Part shown: positions 36,095 to 47,618 of the stretch, one piece after another
Position numbering within the stretch: the stretch's first letter is position 1
How the letters are laid out: the number at the start of each line of letters is the position of its first letter
Source of the DNA: Stictocephala bisonia
Lineage: Eukaryota > Arthropoda > Insecta > Hemiptera > Membracidae
NCBI GenBank assembly: GCA_035578905.1
Contig: JAQJVL010002605.1
Coordinates: forward strand, 1-64,000
DNA length: 64,000 nt
Direction: 5' to 3'
Translations under genes and position numbers: made by a program
The notes under the pieces: model-generated
Seen by the model: only the letters and a program-made list of their open reading frames with translations
Told to the model about the DNA's origin: nothing
The model's database searches: none

Positions 36095-39000
36095 TTACTC
36101 CACTATCAGCGCGTCTAAGACGGCTCGGTCTAGCATCACTTCTTTATCAATTAAATAATGTCCCCAGGGTAGGGTCTTGACACCCCCTTCCAGGATAAAT
36201 CGCTTATCATCGTGAGCAGATAGGGCAATTTTGTTGAGCTCCACGGTATATACATTGTGCTTGAAACTCCGGATCATTTTCATCGTGCGGTAGTCTTTAG
36301 AGCTGTGATCTTGCTTCACCCCAAGTGTTATGTCCAGTGCGCTGTATTTTTCGGCGAATTCTTTCATACAGTCCTTGTAATCTTGGAAGGTAATATCTTT
36401 TTTTATTACGCACATCTTTACACCCTTGCTCTTTTTAATTTCCCCGTCATCTTTGTCGTCCTTTTTTTCTGAGTGACTCGCATACATCTTCGAGCGAAGC
36501 CCAACATGCTCATACATCACTCGACCATTTAGTTCATCCTTGAACTTACCAATCACCTTTTTGTTTACGCTTGGGATGTTGTATCGATTCGGCTGGGGAT
36601 AGTCACTTGTGTCGAAGAAGTCTATCATTTGCTTCATATCCTTGTAAAAGTGTTCAGTCTCGATGAGATATGTCAGAGAGTCGGTGTCGGTGTACTGAAG
36701 TTCAGCCTTGTTTTCATATTTCCTCTTGATGACGTTGTAGTGGAAGTCGAACATTAGGGTTTTGGATATATCAAGGATGCTCATTCCTACGTAGATGGCC
36801 TTATTAAACAACAATTTGGTTTTGGACATATGAACTGCTGCTAGCTGCTCAGTGAAGATGGTTCTGCTTTTGAAATTTGGTTTTGCCAGCCATCTTTGGA
36901 CTTGTCGTTCCTTTGTTGCCAGGCGAATGTCGACTCGGTTTCGGATGTTTTCCATAGTCTTCCCAAACACCGAATTGTTCATCAGTTTGAAGAAGTCTTT
37001 TTCAAAGTCGTTTTTTGTGTGGGTTCTCATATCGGTATTTAGGTCTATGTATTTCTTCAGCCATCTGCTTTGGTTAAAGCAGATGGCTCGATGCACTTTT
37101 GTCAGCTTCATCCCCAGCGACAAGTACTGCTTCAAGTTGCGGTAGTGTACTACGTATTTCTCCTTGTCGTGGAGGGTGAGAAGCAGCTTGCTCTCCTTAG
37201 CTCCCGGCGGTATACGTTGCTCTGGGGCGAGGGGGAGGTCAGAATGCGAGTCGTGGAGCTCTTTGGGGTACTCCAAATCCACCTCCAAGATGTATCCCAT
37301 GTCATCATCGTCTGCTACATCCATAATATCAATGTAGCCGTACCCGTTACCTTCCCACTCGAACTCCATAGGCTCCACCCACTTGAGACCACCGTAGGGC
37401 ATGTGCTGGCTCATCGCCCACCCGTATAAATTGTTGGCGTCCAGGTAGGTGAGGTAGCTGGTAGGTTTCTCCTCATCGTAGTCCTCGGTGTACGGGTTGT
37501 TGGCCTTGGCGTAGCGGCATGAGACTTGGGAAACTCCTCCTCGAATTCCTTTGCCAATCATCAGGCTCATGTTGTAGTCAGAGAGCAACTCCAGCTCGAT
37601 GTTAGTGACCTTGAGCATGGCGCTCCAGGTGAGTCCAGGTGCGGTGAAGTACCAGGCTGGATCAAGTTGATAGGTCTGGAGGCACACGTCTTGGAAGTTC
37701 TCCATGATGTCGGCCAATAGAAGCACATCTGTCTTGTTGTAGAGCTCCGTATATTCCTGCATGTTTTTGATGTTGAATGTAGTCCAGATCTTCCGCGCAT
37801 GCTCGTAGTCTTAATCGGAGATTCCAGCCATATTTAATTTGTTGTAAAAGTTTTCTTTTGCTGGTAGAGATGTCAACTCGAACTTTTCTAGGGAGTCCAT
37901 AAAGTCATAGGGGTAGATCCCCTTTTTTGTAAGCAACTGAAGTTGCTCTCCAATGTAGAATTGTGAGGTGTGTTTGAAGTGTTCGGGTGCGAGGTTCTTT
38001 ACCAATTTATCGAGACTCGAAGCCATGAACCGGCACGAGTCGAGGAATCGCAGCTTCACCCCACCCTCAATCTCGACGGTGTACGAGATGTAGCGTTCTT
38101 CATTGTTAGGTACGACGCTGATGGTCTCGTCGTTCAACCCAAACATTTTGATAAATAAATGGGTGTCGTACCCACTCAAGTTATGAATAAAGATGGGTAT
38201 AAAATTTGGTTTCCGAAACTTGAGGTTGCAGAGGTTGTGGGCTGTGCCTCTAAACTTTCCGGTGAGGTGATCGTGATCACGAACCTTGTAGTCATCTGGG
38301 TTGGTAAAAGGCTTTTCACAGATGTGGCAGTTGGTAGCCGTGATAAATTCCTGCTCGTCGTCCGCAGTTAGCTGCATCGGGATGGCTGCAGCGGTGGAGT
38401 AGAGTTGGTGAATCTTCCTCGACTCATCTAGTAGACGTTTTACGAAGACCTGGGCGGCATCCTCTCCAAAGTAGCTGACGGGGTGGGCGTAGTCTCCATC
38501 GGTATACACGATGTAGTAGCAGAAGCTGATGGCCTAATGCTTCTGGTACTTCTCGGTATAGCATCTTCTCGGTCCAATTGGCTGATCCTCGTTCTCCTCG
38601 ATGGGTGTGAGCATGCACTCAAAGTCCGCGTACATTGCGAACGGGACTCGCATCTTCTTCTGCCCCTCTTCAAACTTGATGGTGCTTCCCTCCGGTGGCA
38701 TAATAATCTTGACGGCTTCGTGCTCGTTGCAGTCCTCCGTGTGACGGTTGAGTAGGTCCTGCGTTCCAAAGTGTAGCAGGCAGCGACGACATATCCAAGT
38801 CTTACAGTTATGATTAGTAGTCTGGGACCTAACGAGTCGGCTGAGGTCTCTAATGAGACAATAATGCGTGTTGTCTCCGTCTTTGATGTATAGGAGGTCG
38901 ATATGGATTTGTTTCTCTGCATTTGTTACCAGCGGCAGGTATACGATGCACTTTTCGTCGTAGGCGTAGACGTTGATGGAAAATCCGCTCCTCTTCTCGA

Positions 39001-39997
39001 ATAGCGTGATTTTATCAAGGGTGACGGGGAAGTTGATTCCTTGGAGATGTTGATCCAGCTCGTGTTCGAATGGTAGATAGTAGTGGATACGGCGAGGTTG
39101 ATCTTGCCATGAGACGGGATGGAGAGCCGCTAACACAGACCAGAGGAAGCATTTCTGATCAGTGTTTTGTATATTTAGAACAGCCTTCTTGTCGCTGATC
39201 TTCTTTGGAAGCTCGATGTAGGTTGAAGCGTGAATGGGATCGTATCGGTTAACTCTAAGCTCCAATCCAATGATCTTTGCTAAGGTCCAGCCAGAGCCTT
39301 TAGCGTAGAATTCATCCATCTCCTTCAAAAGCTTCCCCTCAGCATCCTCCACATAGGCCAAGATGTTTACGGTTGGGAGTATAACCACGTTCTTGGTCTT
39401 AAAGTTCATCTCTTTGTCCTCTACCTTGTCTCCAATCGGCTTCTTATACTTGACAAGGAAGACGAGGTTCGTCTTGATGTTCTTTTCCCTCGCATTCTCC
39501 TCGATCTTGCCTTTAACCAATTCACGAGCTTGTTGTAGAAATCCAGCGGGGTCCTTTATGTTAGGCTTGTTATCGATGGAGTACGTCTTCATTCGCCCCT
39601 TAAATGCCTTCTCGATTTCGATAATCTCCAATTGTTTATGTCCTCCGATGAGATGTCCCACTGTCTCCTTGACCGTGTTGTATGCTGACACGATCGAGGA
39701 GCGCACGTTGTTGATGATTGATGACGAGCTCGTTGATGGCTGAGGCTCATCATCCATGCGGGCGGTCTTGGAGTTAGATGGGATAGGGTTCCCAGCCTTC
39801 CTCTTGAGGTGAGCTGGGCTGCACTTCTTGAGGTGCTTGCTGCGGTTGGAGAGGGTAATCATTACTCCGCAAGCCGGACAGGGACGTTGAGGCTCCCGAG
39901 TCGTTGTAGGCCCGCTGCAGCTCTTGAGGTGGCGGGCTATGTGGTCCTTGGATATGGTCTTGCTGCATCTGGGGCATGCAATTTGGTTGGGGTTCAT
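36095..39997 (-). pseudogene. Protein-primed DNA polymerase B, two nonsense codons
   Basis: One frame of 1,300 codons interrupted only by TAG at 38534-38536 and TAA at 37811-37813. Two N-terminal zinc fingers (CPRCSKTISKDHIARHLKSC and CPACGVMITLSNRSKHLKKC). Exonuclease motifs FAMYADFECML, HNLSGYDTHLF and YNKTDVLLLADIMENF. Polymerase motifs YLDANNLYGWAM (A), KLMNNSVFGKTMENI (B) and YTDTDSLTY (C). It would replicate the element from a protein-primed TIR end. Upstream is a spliced non-coding leader. Either a recently dead gene or assembly errors at two sites. Confidence 0.93.
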
Positions 39998-40002
39998 GAT
40001 GA

Positions 40003-41172
40003 TCTGGAACAGTTGAACAATTTATATTAGTAACATGATCATTAAGGTCATCTTTGCAAATACCGTAAAGAGAACGGTAATCTAAGTCTAAAGTTTGCTT
40101 AGGGGTACTAGGGTTACGGAAATGCTACAGTAATGATGTATGGGTGCTTAAATGTATTAGATGGGTGCGGTTGCCGTAGGAAGACGAATTAAAGTGATGG
40201 GGTGGTAGTATGTTTTTTGCGAGGTTGGCTGATCTGCAACAAATGAAACACAATATCGTAAAACTCTCAATATCTATCTACTCGGGTATGTATAATACTA
40301 GAAATGCCTGTAGAAAATGTTTTTCAATATCTTGGTGAAGGTGAGATAGGTTAGGTTATGTCTCTAGAGAGTAAAATGAATTTATAGGTTATGTATACTT
40401 ACTGTACGGTTGCAATATATGCGTTGTAAATAGCGGAGCTGCTAGATGTGTCTCGTTCAAAAGTGTGACACTGACTGTGGTTTGGTCTGAAATCATCGAA
40501 ATATATATATATTACTACGTGAATCAAAGTATTATTTTACTAGATGCTACTACGTTAGTCAAGAAAGTAACAAAGTTCCAACTATATTTTAGGTTATGTT
40601 AAAAAAGTGAGGTTATGTTTGATATTTATGAAGACTTACTTTACTGATGGAGATAGCAGAGATGTTGCCAATTTGAATCTCGTAGGCTGACTAAGGTTTG
40701 GTCTGAAATCATCGAAATATATGGGTTAGTATACTACTACGTAAATCAAAGTATTATTTTATTAGATGCTACTACGTTAATCAAAAAAGTAACAGGGTTC
40801 TAAGTATATTTTAGGTTATGTTTGAATGATGTATCCTAGTTGGATTGTAAACTAGATTTATGGTAAAAAATAGGGTTTATATAGAGTTCCTTGAATGTGA
40901 CGTAATGTTGGGTGTTTTTACTAACACAATTGTATCATAATAGGCTAAGGTTGTGAGCGAGTGGTATGGGTTTTTAGTATTCTACACCTGACGTGACTAT
41001 GTTAAGGACTAATACAGTCTATTATTGAATGTTTTAGTAACTAAATGTGGTTATAAGGTAGTTGTTTAATGTACGTTGGGTACTTACTCAAATTGAAGGT
41101 TCAAAGTTGCGCAGCGGAAGAGCGGTGTACAGGCAGGTAGATACTCGATGGTCCACAATGGGAAGGCACACT
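40003..41172 (-). other. Spliced non-coding 5' leader of the polymerase gene
   Basis: Predicted exons: 41088-41172, 40640-40702, 40403-40486, 40064-40233 and the coding exon from 40003. Donors read GTAAGT in the first three cases; acceptors are TTTCAG|ACC twice, TTGCAG|ATC and TTCCAG|ATC. Exons 2 and 3 start with ACCAAACC and their downstream/upstream introns share GCTACTACGTTA(A/G)TCAA, so the exon-intron unit was tandemly duplicated (period about 216 bp). The last small intron (60 bp) is the least certain. Confidence 0.55.
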
Positions 41173-41204
41173 GGCAGCCGTTGTGAGTGAGGCGTATTTA
41201 TACC
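41170..41204 (-). promoter_or_regulatory. Promoter of Mav-2 polymerase transcript
   Basis: GGTATAAATACGCCTCACTC (T at 41202) and CCAGTG (A at 41172), 30 nt apart. Nearly the same core as at 35863-35897. Confidence 0.72.
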
Positions 41205-41337
41205 CAGCTAAAGTGACCGCACCCGCCCAGACAAGGCTGGGAAAGGCGACCAAACCCAACCTTGAGCAAGGTTAGCCACACCCGACACGCCTAACCGGAC
41301 TCTGGACTCAGTGGCTGTATGTGTTATATCACATAGG

Positions 41338-41880
41338 AAGTCCGGAAGTATCATCCCGGAAGTACCATCGCGGAAGTCCAGAAGTATCATCCCGGAAGTT
41401 GACCGGAAGTGGACCGGAAGTAAACCGGAAGTCCGGAAGTATCTTCCCGGAAGTGCCATCCCGGAAGTGGACCGGAAGTGGACCGGAAGTAAATCGGAAG
41501 TCCGGAAGTATCTTCCCGGAAGTGCCATCCCGGAAGTGGACCGGAAGTGGACCGGAAGTAAACCAGAAGTCCGGAAGTATCTTCCCGGAAGTGTCATCCC
41601 GGAAGTGGACCGGAAGTAAACCGGAAGTCCGGAAGTATCTTCCCGGAAGTGTCATCCCGGAAGTGGACCGGAAGTGGACCGGAAGTAAACCGGAAGTCTG
41701 GAAGTATCTTCCCGGAAGTGCCATCCCGGAAGTGGACCGGAAGTGGACCGGAAGTAAACCGGAAGTCCGGAAGTATCTTCCCGGAAGTACCATCACGGAA
41801 GTGGACCGGAAGTAAACCGGAAGTCTGGAAGTATCTTCCCGGAAGTTTCATCCTGGAAGTGGACCGGAAGTGGACTTGGA
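41338..41880. repeat. CCGGAAGT minisatellite
   Basis: More than 40 copies of CCGGAAGT or one-base variants, grouped in blocks of about 60-75 bp (GTGGACCGGAAGT, AAACCGGAAGT, CCGGAAGTATCTTCCCGGAAGT). ACCGGAAGT is the ETS transcription-factor consensus. Open frames here are artefacts. Lies just upstream of the polymerase promoter. Confidence 0.95.
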
Positions 41881-41959
41881 GTACCTATCTGGCATTACAT
41901 GTTACATTATTTCGTGTCTGTCACCGATCATTGAGTGGTACGTAACATTTTCATGTCTG

Positions 41960-42115
41960 TCTTTGACTCAAGGTCGGGTGTCTAGACACCAGGTGTTCAC
42001 GCAAGGTTGCCCGCCAAGGCGGTCGAGGTCCGGTGTCTAGACGACAGGTGGCCTTTCTCGAGGTTAACCGCTAAGGAGGACGTGGTCGGGTGTCTAGACG
42101 CCAGGTGTGTATGCA
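41960..42115. repeat. TGTCTAGACA-centred repeat, three copies
   Basis: Three copies of GGTGTCTAGAC(A/G)(C/A)CAGGTG separated by about 55 bp of similar sequence (GGT(T/C)...AAGG). The first copy is a near palindrome. Confidence 0.75.
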
Positions 42116-42153
42116 AGGTCGTGTTGCGTAACCTTTTCATGTCTGTACATGCA

Positions 42154-42669
42154 GACGTTCCTTGAGAGGCTTTTGCACTGACATTCTACCGACCATACAG
42201 GGTGAGTATCTACGTAATATGTTTGTGCATGCTGTAGACCTGTAGCTGTTTTGGCGGGAGCCGCCATCTTGGATGACGTCGCCATCATGAAATAATCGTA
42301 TTTTATATAGTATAACAAGGCTAATAGTGTATTTTATATAGTATAACATGGTAAAAGTTAGGTTAAGAGTGTATTTTGTATAGTATGATGTGGGAATTCG
42401 GAGGGAAATTTGGGAATTTGAGGGAAATTTGGCGGGAGCCGCCATATTTGATGACGTCATCAATCAGAGCTTGGGGTGGTCACGTGACTTCCCCCACCCA
42501 GTCCCATTAGCGCCAATTAAAAACTCATTAAGGTCAATTAAAAACTCATTAAGGTCAATTAAAAACTCATTAAGGTCAATTAAAAATCAAATAAAACCCC
42601 CCACCCTCGACTCGCCGTTGGACGAAAACTCGCCATCGGACGTTTGTCAACCCCCATAATCCTACTACT
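42154..42669 (-). repeat. Mav-2 right terminal inverted repeat
   Basis: 516 bp, partner of 22230-22766. Its inner end includes ACCATACAGGGTGAGTATC, the splice-donor region of the 261-bp unit. Confidence 0.95.
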
Positions 42670-44088
42670 GGTGTACTATGTATGTTTGTGGTTGTAAGGG
42701 ACAATGACACTGTAGTATGTCCGTGTGTGGTTGGAAGGGTCAATGGTACTGTACTGTGTACGTGTGTGGTTTGAAGGGTCAATGGCACTGTACTATGTAC
42801 ATTTGTGGTTAGAAGGGTCAATTTCACTGTACTATGTCCGTGGTTGGGTGGGAGGGTCAATGATACTATACTATATTTATGAGTGAGAGGAGGAATTGTA
42901 TGGCGCTATACAAAGTACAGTGCCATACATACAATGGCACTGTACTTTGTACTTTTGTGGGTTGAAGGGTCAATGGCCCTGTACTATGTAAGTTTGTGGT
43001 TGGAAGGGCCAATGGCAATGTACTAAGTACGTGTGTGGCTGGAAGGGTTAATGGCGCTGTACTGTGTATGTTTGTGAATGGAAGGGCAATGGCACTGTAC
43101 TATGTACGTGTTTTGTTTGAAGAGTCAATGTCACTGTACTATTCACGTGTGTGGTTAGCAGGGTCAATGGCACTGTACTATGTACGCTTGTGGTTGGAAG
43201 GGTCAATGGCACTGTACTATGTACGTTTGTGGTTTTAAGGATCAATGGCACTGAACTATGTACGTTTGTGGTTTAAAGGATCAATGACACTGTACTATGT
43301 ACGTGTGTGGTTGGAGGGCTGAATGGCGGTGTACTATGTATGTTTGTGGTTGTAGGGGCCAATGACACTGTAGTATGTCCGTGTGTGGTTGGAAGGGTCA
43401 ATGGTATTGTACTGTGTACGTGTGTGGTTTGAAGGGCCAATGGCACTGTACTATGTACGTTTATTGGTGGAAGGGTTCAATGTCATTGTACTATTCACAT
43501 TTGTGGTTGGAAGGGTCAATGCACTGTACTATGTACGTTTGTGGTTTTAAGGGTCAATGGCACTGTACTATGTACGTTTGTGGGTGGAAAGGTCAATTGC
43601 ATTGTACTATGTATGTTTTTGAATGGAAGGGTCAATAGCATTGTACTATGTACGTGTGTGTTTTGAAGGGTCTATTGCACTTAACTATGTACATGTTTTG
43701 TTTGAAAAGGTAATGGCACTGTACTATGTACGTGTGTGGTTAGAAGAGTCAATGGCACTGTACTATGTACGTTTGTGGGTGGAAAGGTCAATTGCATCGT
43801 ACTATGTATGTTTTTGAATGGATGGGTCAATAGCACTGTACTATGTACGTGTGTGGTCTGAAGGGTCTATTGCACTTAACTATGTACATGTTTTGTTTGA
43901 AAAGTTAATGGCACTGTACTATGTACGTGTGTAGTTAGAAGGGTCAATGGCACTGTACTATATACGTTTGTGGTTGGAAGGGTGAATGGTGGTGTACTAC
44001 GTATGTTTGTGGTTGTAAGGGTCAATGGCACTGTAGTATGTACGTTTGTGGTTTGAAGGGTCAATGGCACTTTACTATGTATGTTTGT
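42670..44088. repeat. 39-bp satellite, segment C
   Basis: Starts with GGTGTA, the right target duplication of Mav-2. It repeats in the same order the features of segment B (inverted CAAAGTACAGTGCCA at 42910, then GGCGGTGTACTATG at about 43327), so B and part of C are paralogous blocks. Interrupted at 44089 by a LINE. Confidence 0.95.
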
Positions 44089-45306
44089 ACTATTAGAGCC
44101 GACTGTGATCCGGTCAATGTGGAATTGCGCTTGCATTCATGTGGTGGTCAGCAGGGGTGTGTGGTGTGTGAATGCGTTCAGATTGTATCTGAATATAAGT
44201 ATTTAGGGGTCGTTTTTGACAACCGCTTGAAATGGAATGTTCATGTATCATACTTAAATGGCTGACTTCGAAAATTTATTTATATTTTTTCTTCACTTAG
44301 TAAAGTACTTTCACCTGATTTGATAAAAATAGTTTATTATGCTTACATTCAATCGTTGTTGCAATACGGTAATCTGGCATGGGGTGGGTGTTACCGAAGC
44401 ATTCTCTCTCCATTAGAAATTACTCAGAAATCAATAATTAAAGCTGCTTTGCAGAAAAACTTACGTTTCCCCACAGACTTACTATTTGAAGAATTTAAAG
44501 TGCTCAATATCTCTCAACTTTATCTAAGAACAATTATTTCATACATTTTTAAAAGTAAAGAAAACTTATTTAACGAAATAACACATCCGTACTCAACGAG
44601 AGCCGCGTTAAATATTGGTTTCCATCCACCTATATTGTTCAAAACTATTACGTCAACCTCATCACATTACATTGTCAACACTGTTTATTCCAAACTACCT
44701 CCGCATTTAAAAAATTCACACCCTTGCAGTTATAATACGTATAAAAAATTTATTAATCATTGGTTGTTAGAACTGGGAAGAGATCATGTTAATTCATTTT
44801 TTTATTCACAGTACAGATAATAGATCGCCCTGTTGCGTGGAGCTGATTAATGTATGTACCCTTTTTTTTTCTTTTTTTTCCTCTTGTCGTGCGTATGTAG
44901 GGCTTGGATGAGTGTGTGTATATTGGAGTGAATGCGAGTGTGTAAGGAGTGTGAGGAGGGTATGTTTGCTTACCCAAATCTCTGTGAGATGGATTTAGTT
45001 TTTTTCTTTCACAGTCAAACATGAGTTTCCTCTAACTTATAAACATATGTATAATGTTGACTCTTAACTATGTATTTTATTATATAAATATTATTATTGT
45101 TTAAATAGATACTTATAAATTGAATATCCTTTTCAAATTATTATAATTTAATTACGAATTTATTAGCTGATATAGAGCTCATTCCCCACCCACAGGCTGT
45201 ATAGCCCATGTGGGGAATTTTTCAAGTTATTTTTTTTTCATATGTATTCTGTATTGTATTAGTAATTTTTACTGAAATAAACGGATTTTCATTTCATTTC
45301 ATTTCA
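44089..45306 (+). mobile_element. 5'-truncated LINE
   Basis: Flanked by TTTGT (44084-44088 and 45307-45311) inside the satellite. Two frames with RT C-terminal sequence: YKYLGVVFDNRLKWNVHV (about 44190-44260) and, after a stop and frame change, YIQSLLQYGNLAWGG, YSTRAALNIGF and VNTVYSKLPPHLKN (to 44820). The 3' UTR ends in AATAAACGGATTTTCATTTC and (CATTT)n. Related to jockey-clade elements; catalytic part missing. Confidence 0.85.
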
Positions 45307-46914
45307 TTTGTGGTTGTAATGGGCAATGGCACTGTACTCTGTACGTTTGTGGTTTGAAGGGCAATGGCACTTTACTATGTATGTTTGTGGTTGTAAGGGG
45401 TAATGGCACTGTACTATGTACGTTTGTGGTTGTAAGGGTCAATGGCACTGTACTATGTACGTTTTGTGGTTTAAGGGTCAATGGCACTTTACTATGTATG
45501 TTTGTGGTTGTAAGGGGCAATGGCACTGTACTATGTACGTTTGTGGTTTGAAGGGTCAATGGCACTTTACTATGTATGTTTGTGGTTGTAAGGGTCAATG
45601 GCACTGTACTATGTACGTTTGTGGTTTAAGGGTCAATGGCACTTTACTATGTATGTTTGTGGTTGTAAGGGTCAATGGCACTGTACTATGTACGTTTGTG
45701 GTTTAAGGGTCAATGGCACTTTACTATGTATGTTTGTGGTTGTAAGGGGCAATGGCACTGTACTATGTACGTTTGTGGTTTGAAGGGTCAATGGCACTTT
45801 ACTATGTATGTTTGTGGTTGTAAGGGTCAATGGCACTGTACTATGTACGTTTGTGGTTTGAAGGGTCAATGGCACTTTACTATGTATGTTTGTGGTTGTA
45901 AGGGTCAATGGCACTGTACTATGTTCGTTTGTGGTTTGAAGGGTCAATGGCACTTTACTATGTATGTTTGTGGTTGTAAGGGGCAATGGCACTGTACTAT
46001 GTACGTTTGTGGTTGTAAGGGTTAATGGCACTGTAATATGTACGTTTGTGGTTGGAAGGGTCAATTGCACTGTACTATGTACGTGTGTGGTTGGAAGGGT
46101 GAATGGTGGTGTACTATGTATGTTTGTGGTTGTAAGGGCCAATGGCACTGTAGTATGTCCGTGTGTGGTTGGAAGGGTCAATGGCACTGTACTGTGTATG
46201 TGTGTGGTTTGAAGGGTCAATGGCACTGTACTATGTATATGTGTGGTTAGAAGGGTCAATGGCACTGTCCTATGTACGTTTTTGGTTGGAAGGGTCAATG
46301 GCACTGTACTATGTACGTGTGTGGTTGGAAGGGCGAATGGTGGTGTACTATGTATGTTTGTGGTTGTAAGGTTCAATGGCACTGTAGTATGTCCGTGTGT
46401 GGTTGGAAGGGTCAATGGTACTGTACTGTGTATGTGTGTGGTTTGATGGGTCAATGGCACTGTACTATGTACATGTATGGTTTGAAGGGTCAATGGCACT
46501 GTACTATGTACGTGTGTGGTTGTAAGGGTCAATGGCACTGTACTATGTACGTGTGTGGTTTGAAGGGTCAATGGCACTGAACTATGTACGTGTTTTGTTT
46601 TAAAAGTCAATGGCACTGTACTATGTACGTTTGTGGTTTGAGAGGTCAAAGGCACTGTACTATGTACGTTTGTGGTTTGAAGGATCATTGGCACTGTACT
46701 ATGTACGTGTGTGGTTGGAAGGGTGAATGGCGGTGTACTATGTATGTTTGTGGTTGTAAGGGTTAATGGCACTGTTCTATGTACGTGTGTGGTTGGAAGG
46801 GTGAATGGCGGTGTACTATGTATGTTTGTGGTTGTAAGGGTTAATGGCACTGTAGTATGTCCGTGTGTGGTTGGAAGGGTCAATGGCACTGTACTGTGTA
46901 CGTGTGTGGTTTGA
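45307..46914. repeat. 39-bp satellite, segment D
   Basis: Well-preserved tandem 39-bp units, many alternating between TGTACG and TGTATG forms (78-bp period). Open frames of up to 405 codons on either strand are satellite artefacts (13-residue periodicity). Ends with GGTTTGA, one copy of the next insertion's target duplication. Confidence 0.97.
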
Positions 46915-47113
46915 AATGAAATGAATGAAATGAATGAAATGAATGAAATGAATGAAATGAATGAAATGAATGAAATGAATGAAATGAATGAAATGAATGA
47001 AATGAATGAAATGAATGAAATGAATGAAATGAATGAAATGAATGAAATGAATGAAATGAATGAAATGAATGAAATGAATGAAATGAATGAAATGAATGAA
47101 ATGAATGAAATGA
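46911..47113. repeat. AATGAAATG microsatellite
   Basis: About 21 nearly perfect 9-bp units, the expanded 3' tail of the LINE. Because 9 is a multiple of three it gives a false (Met-Asn-Glu)n frame. Confidence 0.98.
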
Positions 47114-47618
47114 AAAACGTTTTATTTTGTGAGGCAAAGTTAGGACCATTACGTCCTCTTTTACACTTAACCTCATAAAGAAAAAATAATACATATCTAA
47201 AATGAGTATATCTAAAGAGTTCTTACGTGTTCACTGCTGCTGAGCAAATTATTAATAAGTTGAACAACAATTTTAAAAAATCAGAGTTTTAAGATAATTA
47301 AAACTAAACAAATTAAGCATAAAACATGAAAGAACATAAAACAAAGAAGAAAATAAAAACTATTACTTACATGAAAAAATAAATAAATAAATAAAATAAA
47401 ATAAATAAACAAATAAAAAAATATATAATGAATAAAATAATAACAAATAAAAAGTATTCCATGATCACAACAAACATACATCACACATACACTCAGTCCA
47501 GCATTGACAGCACGGCTAAGGCCTACAACCCCCACGAATCCGCCGACAACCACTCCCTTAGTGCCGCAACAAACCTAGCTCGACTATCAATATTTCGAGT
47601 TGAAGGATCAATTTTATT

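Larger units (their letters stand above)
22230..42669 (-). mobile_element. Mav-2: complete Maverick/Polinton, better preserved
   Basis: 20,440 bp from AGTAGTAGG to its complement, with perfect 6-bp target duplication GGTGTA. All genes are on the minus strand: PolB (two nonsense codons), unknown 146 aa, unknown 139 aa, integrase, ATPase, PPP1R15-like, coiled-coil, fibre-like, PLA2-like, protease, penton, capsid (two breaks), 209-aa, 153-aa and OB-like genes. TIR and gene homology with Mav-1 place them in the same lineage. Protein divergence between the two is large, so they are separate insertions, not a duplication. Confidence 0.96.

Noticed and set aside
37567..38922. Alternative-frame ORFs within the polymerase gene
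   Set aside because: Shadows of the long PolB frame, Arg/Ser-rich as expected for shifted GC-rich codons.
41208..41945. Long frames in both directions over the CCGGAAGT array
   Set aside because: Minisatellite translation; no motif, no promoter.
22230..42669. Mav-2 being a segmental duplication of Mav-1
   Set aside because: TIR termini, target duplications, gene content and protein sequences differ too much; they are independent insertions.
45672..46889. 405-codon minus-strand frame and similar long frames in satellite segments
   Set aside because: Perfect 13-residue periodicity from the 39-bp satellite; equivalent frames exist on the other strand.
46921..47178. (Met-Asn-Glu)n frame
   Set aside because: Produced by the 9-bp microsatellite tail of a LINE.
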